Assembly: GCA_963808545.1 (NCBI GenBank)
Contig: CAWEGB010000008.1
Span: forward strand, 434,001 to 498,000
Reading direction: 5' to 3'
Source of the DNA: JACVRW01 sp963808545
GTDB taxonomy: Bacteria > Actinomycetota > Thermoleophilia > Solirubrobacterales > Thermoleophilaceae
DNA length: 64,000 nt
The notes under the pieces were generated by a model that worked only from the letters and a program-made list of their open reading frames with translations, was not told the origin of the DNA and did no database searches. This document shows, one piece after another, positions 60,228 through 64,000 of the stretch. Position 1 is the stretch's first letter. Each line of letters begins with the position of its first letter. A program made the position numbers and the translations under genes.

Positions 60228-60296
60228 GCCACGCGTCGAGCGTCGGACTCGGTGTCTGTGCCTACAACCAGGCAGGATTGACGCCCGATCGCTGCG

Positions 60297-60340
60297 TGCT
60301 TGCCATGCAGAGGTCGTGGGTTCGAGTCCCATCAGCCGCT
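60297..60340 (+). tRNA. 3' fragment of tRNA-Gly(GCC), attachment-site scar
   Basis: A 44-nt stretch that matches the 3' half of a tRNA: anticodon loop TTGCCAT with GCC anticodon and part of its stem, variable loop, complete T arm (GTGGG TTCGAGT CCCAT, one G-T pair), 3' acceptor strand CAGCCGC and discriminator T. The 5' acceptor strand, D arm and two base pairs of the anticodon stem are absent; similarity breaks off sharply at 60297. Not a functional tRNA. Integrases recombine at just this part of tRNA genes, so it is probably an att scar. Confidence 0.75.
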
Positions 60341-60400
60341 CTTTCCGGACCTCCGAGCGCTGCAGCGATGATTTTCACCGTCGCCGCGTGTCTTCATTGG

Positions 60401-60420
60401 TGGACGCGGAGTACCGTCCA
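60401..60420. promoter_or_regulatory. Inverted repeat upstream of the DUF899 gene
   Basis: TGGACG and CGTCCA are spaced by eight bases, 45 bp before the DUF899 ATG, in a fitting place for an operator. Evidence is only the dyad and its position. Confidence 0.3.
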
Positions 60421-60464
60421 TCAGGTCGCCCGTGCGTGACGTAAGCACAACCGAGGAGATGACA

Positions 60465-61202
60465 ATGCCCGAGCACAAGGTGGGAACCCGTGACGAATGG
60501 CAGGCAGCCCGCGATGAGCTGGCGAAGCTCGAGGCCCAGCACGCCGAGCTGAATGAGGAGATCAAGAGGAAGCGGGTCGAGCTCCCTTGGGTCCCGGTCG
60601 AGAAGGAGTACGTGTTCGACACCGAGGACGGGAAGAAGCCCCTGGCCGAGCTCTTCGACGGCCGTTCGCAGCTCCTCGCCTACAACATCATGTACGGGCC
60701 CGACTACTCGCTCGGTGCGTGCCCCGGATGCACGAGCCTCGGCGATGAGTTCTCCGGTGGGCTGATCCACATGAACAAGCGGGACGTGACGTTCCTCTGC
60801 TTCTCGCGCGCGCCGATCGATCGGCTCGCCGCCTACAAGCAGCGGATGGGCTGGCAGTTCCCGTATGTCTCGACCTATGACACCGACTTCCCATGGGACT
60901 TCGGGCTCGCGTTGACCGAGGAGCAGGCGAACGAGATTTCCGAGGTGAAGGAGATGGTCGACAACCCGCCCGAGTGGCTTCGGGAATGGGGCGAGCAGAT
61001 CGGGGCGGAGCTCAAGGACGGCCTGCGCGAGGGCCCGGGCTACATCGCGTTCGCGCGCGAGAACGGGACCGTCTATCACACATACACCGTGATGGCGCCC
61101 GATCCGTTCGTTCAGCCCCACTTCGGCATGCTGCTCGAGCGGACCCCGAAGCCCGGGCCCGAGGAGCCCCGCTCGTGGCGCAAGGACGAGTACCCGGACT
61201 GA
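60465..61202 (+). CDS. DUF899 thioredoxin-like protein
   Basis: A 245-aa thioredoxin-fold protein of the DUF899 family (AhpC/TSA-like clan). It has the family core YNIMYGPDYSLGACPGCTSL, with a CPGC-type motif where thioredoxin has CGPC, DVTFLCFSRAPIDRLAAYKQ and YDTDFPWDFG. The N-terminal helix is charged (WQAARDELAKLEAQHAELNE). ATG at 60465 with GAGGAG seven bases upstream. It is followed after five bases by a DUF2182 membrane protein. Function unproven; a redox role is a family-level inference. Confidence 0.85.
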   Translation: MPEHKVGTRDEWQAARDELAKLEAQHAELNEEIKRKRVELPWVPVEKEYVFDTEDGKKPLAELFDGRSQLLAYNIMYGPDYSLGACPGCTSLGDEFSGGLIHMNKRDVTFLCFSRAPIDRLAAYKQRMGWQFPYVSTYDTDFPWDFGLALTEEQANEISEVKEMVDNPPEWLREWGEQIGAELKDGLREGPGYIAFARENGTVYHTYTVMAPDPFVQPHFGMLLERTPKPGPEEPRSWRKDEYPD

Positions 61203-61207
61203 ACGGC

Positions 61208-62041
61208 GTGTCCTCGCTGCAGACCGTCCACGCGCCTCGCCGGGATCAGCTCGGGTTGCTCGGAGGGCTGCTGGCGCTCGCGATCGTGGCCTGGCTGGTC
61301 ACCGGCGACCGGATGGGGAGCATGGAGTCGATGCCCGGGATGGCGCTCGGGGGCCTCGGCTTCTACCTCACCGTCTGGGTGGTGATGATGGCGGCGATGA
61401 TGTTCCCGGCGGTGGCTCCGACCGTGCTGACGTACGACCGCCTTCGAGGGGAGTCCCTCGCTCGCGGCAACGGAGCCCCGGTTGACGCAACCGCCCTGTT
61501 TCTCTGCGGTTATCTGTTGGTGTGGACCGCGGCGGGCCTCGTCGCCTACGCTCTGTTCGAGTCCGTCCGTTCCCTCGACCCGCTGTTCCTGGCCTGGGAC
61601 GAGGCCGGTAGGTACGTCACCGCGGGCGTCATCGTGGCCGCGGCCGTCTACCAGCTGACACCGGCCAAGGAGGCCTGCTTGGCCGCGTGCCGCAACCCGA
61701 CGACGGTCCTCGCCGAGCGCTGGCGGGACGGCCGGGCAGGTGCGATGGACTTGGGCATCCGGTACGGGGCGTGGTGCCTAGGCTGCTGCTGGGCGCTGAT
61801 GGCGGCGCTCTTCGCCGTGGGCGTCATGAGCCTTGGGTGGATGGCGTTGATTGCGGCGTTCATCGGGGCGGAGAGGCTGCTGCCGTGGCCGACCGCGGCC
61901 CAGAGGGCCGTGGCCTTGTCGCTGCTCGTGCTTGGGCTGGGAGTGGCGTTCTTCCCGGCCGACGTCCCGGGGTTCGCCGAGCCGGACGGCGCGATGCACG
62001 GACCCAACGGCCCTGGCGAGTCCATGCAAATGATGCGCTGA
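61208..62041 (+). CDS. DUF2182 integral membrane protein
   Basis: A 277-aa predicted metal-binding membrane protein (DUF2182), with six to seven membrane segments. Typical parts are LTVWVVMMAAMMFPAVAPTV, YQLTPAKEACLAACRNP, YGAWCLGCCWALMAALFAVG and LGWMALIAAFIGAERLLPW. Methionine- and cysteine-rich helices and the Met/His-rich C-terminus (DGAMHGPNGPGESMQMMR) suggest copper or another soft metal. GTG start, five bases after DUF899. The pair is probably one operon. Confidence 0.85.
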   Translation: MSSLQTVHAPRRDQLGLLGGLLALAIVAWLVTGDRMGSMESMPGMALGGLGFYLTVWVVMMAAMMFPAVAPTVLTYDRLRGESLARGNGAPVDATALFLCGYLLVWTAAGLVAYALFESVRSLDPLFLAWDEAGRYVTAGVIVAAAVYQLTPAKEACLAACRNPTTVLAERWRDGRAGAMDLGIRYGAWCLGCCWALMAALFAVGVMSLGWMALIAAFIGAERLLPWPTAAQRAVALSLLVLGLGVAFFPADVPGFAEPDGAMHGPNGPGESMQMMR

Positions 62042-62490
62042 ATCGGCGGCGCTGGCTCTGCTCGCTCTTGGCGAGCGCTCTTGCTATCAGCTCCTTCAGC
62101 GTCGATGGGGGCGATCGCCCCTAGGGCGATCGTTTGGCGCTGGAACCGGCGCGTCCGGCGAAACGTCAAGCGCTGGCCGAACGGCGATCTAGTTCGTGTT
62201 CGCTAGAAGCCGAAAACCAAGCAGGGGGACGTCTTCCGAGTGGGAGGCCACCACCCACTCGCTCTCCTCCCAGAAGAGACGGCGCAAGAACTTGCCGGCA
62301 CACCCTTCGCCGCCGTAGCGGCCGGCCCATACCTGGGCGCGCCGGTCGACCATGGTCGAGATGATCTCGAAGCAGTCTCTGCCCGGAGCGGTTTATAAGT
62401 GATTCACAATCGACCCGTCGTCTGCCGAACCGCCGGCAGCGCCCCGGTTTACGCCGCACCGACAACTAGCCGCAAGGAAGCCCGTGGCCT
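62042..62490. other. Spacer between DUF2182 and pilC genes
   Basis: About 450 bp. It holds a possible short minus-strand gene (62189-62353) and otherwise nothing recognisable. The plus-strand part just after the DUF2182 stop contains a palindromic GGGCGATCGCCCTAGGGCGATCG-like stretch near 62110-62132 that could act as a terminator. Confidence 0.4.
62189..62353 (-). CDS. Possible short or decayed protein gene
   Basis: An ATG at 62353 reads 54 codons (MVDRRAQVWAGRYGGEGCAG, KFLRRLFWEESEWVVASHSE, DVPLLGFRLLANTN). The codon use is like real genes of the window, with aromatic and charged residues placed as in a folded protein. Coding-like sequence continues upstream for about 12 codons (CFEIISTMVD) before an in-frame TAA. 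It may be the end of a decayed gene. I do not recognise it. Confidence 0.35.
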   Translation of the reverse strand: MVDRRAQVWAGRYGGEGCAGKFLRRLFWEESEWVVASHSEDVPLLGFRLLANTN

Positions 62491-63705
62491 CTACTTGATC
62501 TGGTCGTACACCTTGAACATCGGCAGGTACATCGCGATCACGATGAAGCCGACGATTGCTCCCACGATCACGATCATGATCGGCTCGAGGATCGAGGTCA
62601 GGGCCTTGACGGCGGCCTCCACCTGCTCCTCGTAGAAGTCGGCCACCTTGGTCATCATCGTCTCGAGGGCGCCGGTCTCCTCGCCCACGCCGATCATCTG
62701 GGTGACCATCACCGGGAACGCCTCGGGCACCTCGGCCATCGGGGCGGTGAGGGTGCCACCCTTCTTGACGGACTCGCGCACGTCCTCCATCGCCTTCTCG
62801 ATCACCCGGTTGCCGGAAGTCTTGCCGGTGATGTCGATGGCCTCCAGCATCGGAACGCCGGCGGCGATCAGGCCGGAGAAGGTGCGTGAGAAGCGCGCGA
62901 GGGCGACCTTCTGGACGATGCCGCCGATCTTCATGGGGAACTTGAGCTTCAGCCGGTCCCACTGCATCCGTCCGCGTTCGGTGCGCTTCCACCAGCGGAA
63001 CAGCCACACCACCGCGAAGGCCACGCCGAAGATCACGTAGAAGCGCTCGGTGACGAGGTGCGAGAGCCACACGGTGAACTTGGTGATTGCCGGCAGGTCC
63101 CCGCCGAAGTCCTTGAAGATCTTCTCGAACACCGGCACGAGGAACGCCACCAGCGCGAACAGCACGATCAGCGCGAACCCGCCGATCACGGACGGGTAGA
63201 CCATGGCCGCCTTGATCTGACGGCGCAGCGCGGCGTCCTTCTCGAGCTGGGTGGCCACCCGCACGAGGGTGTTGTCCAGGATGCCGCCGGTCTCGCCGGC
63301 GCGCACCATCGCCACGTAGAGATCGTTGAAGACGTCTGGATGGCGCTCGAGCGCTTCGGACAGCGAGACGCCGGCCTCAACGTCCTTGCGCACCTCGATG
63401 AAGACCTCGCGCAGCTTGTCGTTCTCGGTCTGCTCCTCGATCACGTACAGCGCGCGGAGGAGCGACATGCCCGACGACACCATGGTCGACAGCTGGCGCG
63501 TGGCGATCACCAGCTCGTCCGCCTTGACGCGGCGAAAGCGGGCGAGGATGTCGCCCGCGCTCGCCGGCTTGCGCTCCTCGATGTCGATGACGATCAGGCC
63601 CTTGGAGCGGAGCTGTGCCGCCACGGCCATCTTGTCGCCTGCCTCGATCTCGCCCTTGGTCGAGGAGCCCTTGAAGTCGAGGGCCTTGAACGCATAGCTC
63701 GCCAT
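62491..63705 (-). CDS. pilC: Type IV pilus platform protein PilC
   Basis: The polytopic inner-membrane platform (404 aa) on which the PilB/PilT motors act. It has an N-terminal MASYAFKALDFKGSSTKGEIEA start, two homologous cytoplasmic T2SF domains (ATRQLSTMVSSGMSLLRALY and FSRTFSGLIAAGVPMLEAID), each with GVSLSEAL / GGTLTAPM-like segments, and three membrane helices (ALIVLFALVAFLVPVFEKIF; FYVIFGVAFAVVWLF; IMIVIVGAIVGFIVIAMYLP). It follows pilT by three bases. The rest of the pilus locus lies 14 kb away. Confidence 0.94.
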   Translation of the reverse strand: MASYAFKALDFKGSSTKGEIEAGDKMAVAAQLRSKGLIVIDIEERKPASAGDILARFRRVKADELVIATRQLSTMVSSGMSLLRALYVIEEQTENDKLREVFIEVRKDVEAGVSLSEALERHPDVFNDLYVAMVRAGETGGILDNTLVRVATQLEKDAALRRQIKAAMVYPSVIGGFALIVLFALVAFLVPVFEKIFKDFGGDLPAITKFTVWLSHLVTERFYVIFGVAFAVVWLFRWWKRTERGRMQWDRLKLKFPMKIGGIVQKVALARFSRTFSGLIAAGVPMLEAIDITGKTSGNRVIEKAMEDVRESVKKGGTLTAPMAEVPEAFPVMVTQMIGVGEETGALETMMTKVADFYEEQVEAAVKALTSILEPIMIVIVGAIVGFIVIAMYLPMFKVYDQIK

Positions 63706-63708
63706 CGC

Positions 63709-64000
63709 CTACGCCACCCTCACGGTTCCCATCAGGCGGCGCAGCTCCTCGGGTGCGCTCGAGCGCGACTCCGCAAGCTCCCGCGTGATCTTGTGCTCGC
63801 GCACGAGCTGCACGAGCGAGGCGTCCATCGTCTGCATGCCGAACTGGCCGCCGGTCTGAAGCGCCGAGTAGATCTGATGCGTCTTGCCCTCGCGGATCAG
63901 GTTTCGTACCGCCGGCGTCGGAACGAGCACCTCCGTGGCGCAGCAGCGTCCGCGCCCGTCGGCCGTGGGAAGGAGCTGCTGGGTCACGATGCCCTGCAGC
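63709..64000 (-). CDS. pilT: Twitching motility retraction ATPase PilT (C-terminal end)
   Basis: Only the last 96 codons are in the window; the frame is open at base 64000. LQGIVTQQLLPTADGRGRCC, ATEVLVPTPAVRNLIREGKT and HQIYSALQTGGQFGMQTMDA are the classical PilT C-terminal motifs, including the AIRNLIRE-type motif (here AVRNLIRE) needed for pilus retraction. This favours PilT over PilB. The gene is directly upstream of pilC. Confidence 0.93.
   Translation of the reverse strand, partial: LQGIVTQQLLPTADGRGRCCATEVLVPTPAVRNLIREGKTHQIYSALQTGGQFGMQTMDASLVQLVREHKITRELAESRSSAPEELRRLMGTVRVA

Larger units (their letters stand above)
59582..60464. other. Gene-poor region, 3' side of the island-like stretch
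   Basis: About 880 bp without a credible gene. It holds direct-repeat copy B and the tRNA-Gly fragment. A minus frame near 59820-59990 reads CYERAVELDPAAEDETDAAE, which could be a decayed TPR end, but no complete gene can be drawn. Confidence 0.6.

Noticed and set aside
59819..60232. Minus frame of 137 codons ending in a TPR-like phrase
   Set aside because: Most of it is repeat copy B; only about 40 codons look protein-like. Kept as a note under the gene-poor region.
60194..60439. Plus frame with RSWVRVPSA
   Set aside because: This phrase is the usual translation artefact of a tRNA T arm; it lies over the tRNA-Gly fragment.

Overview
The window comes from a high-GC actinobacterial chromosome, most likely class Thermoleophilia (Solirubrobacterales-like). 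This is an inference. It rests on the strongly GC-biased third codon positions, a Gram-positive-type type IV pilus locus with pilM-N-O-D and pilA, several NTF2/SnoaL-like proteins starting MSxENVE, secreted SVGSxQL/collagen-like and DLRSPDARD-repeat proteins, and LexA boxes of the CGAAC-N4-GTTCG type. Gene density is high, most genes are on the minus strand, and ATGA/GTGA stop-start overlaps are common.

Left third (1-18 kb). recO (cut by the edge) and a glutaredoxin are followed by a long minus-strand run read from right to left: tlyA, nadK, recN, pyrG, a secreted collagen-like protein, an M20 peptidase, a Nudix hydrolase, xerD and mutM. A plus-strand block (small membrane protein, OsmC, M42 peptidase) separates it from a second minus-strand operon: SnoaL-like gene, efp, nusB, xseB-like gene, polyprenyl synthase and dxs. 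A vestigial copy of the EF-P N-terminus lies upstream of the SnoaL-like gene.

Middle (18-38 kb). A metallo-beta-lactamase-fold hydrolase is head-to-head with a GAF/PAS/SpoIIE-type phosphatase, which is followed by a HATPase (anti-sigma-like) protein. Next are DUF72 and M48 proteins. Then comes a mutagenesis module: dnaE2 and imuB each carry a palindromic LexA box touching the start codon, with a small DUF6504 protein, a diguanylate cyclase and an NTF2-like gene between them. A secreted GH15 glucodextranase/glucoamylase follows, then TauE/SafE and the shikimate operon aroC - aroKB (fused) - aroQ - M24 peptidase.

Type IV pilus locus (38-48.3 kb, minus strand): pilA, pilV-like, pilW-like, pilX-like, pilD, pilM, pilN, pilO, a pilP-position protein, and a secreted IPT/thrombospondin-type-3 protein that ends in a strong terminator against aroC. 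pilC and pilT (partial) appear only at 62.5-64 kb, so about 14 kb separates the two halves of the pilus machinery.

Intervening 48.5-62.5 kb. It begins with small exported proteins, a coiled-coil gene with an apparent frameshift, a stand-alone HIRAN protein, a ParB-like protein, a cyclase-family hydrolase, a TrkA-N membrane protein and a VOC protein. A gene-poor, island-like stretch (54.35-60.46 kb) follows. It holds two diverged direct repeats (54396-54580 and 60000-60227), a large LuxR-type ATPase regulator, a PAS-LuxR regulator, a broken DLRSPDARD-repeat gene, and a 44-nt 3' fragment of a tRNA-Gly gene that looks like an attachment-site scar. A DUF899/DUF2182 gene pair lies just beyond the scar.
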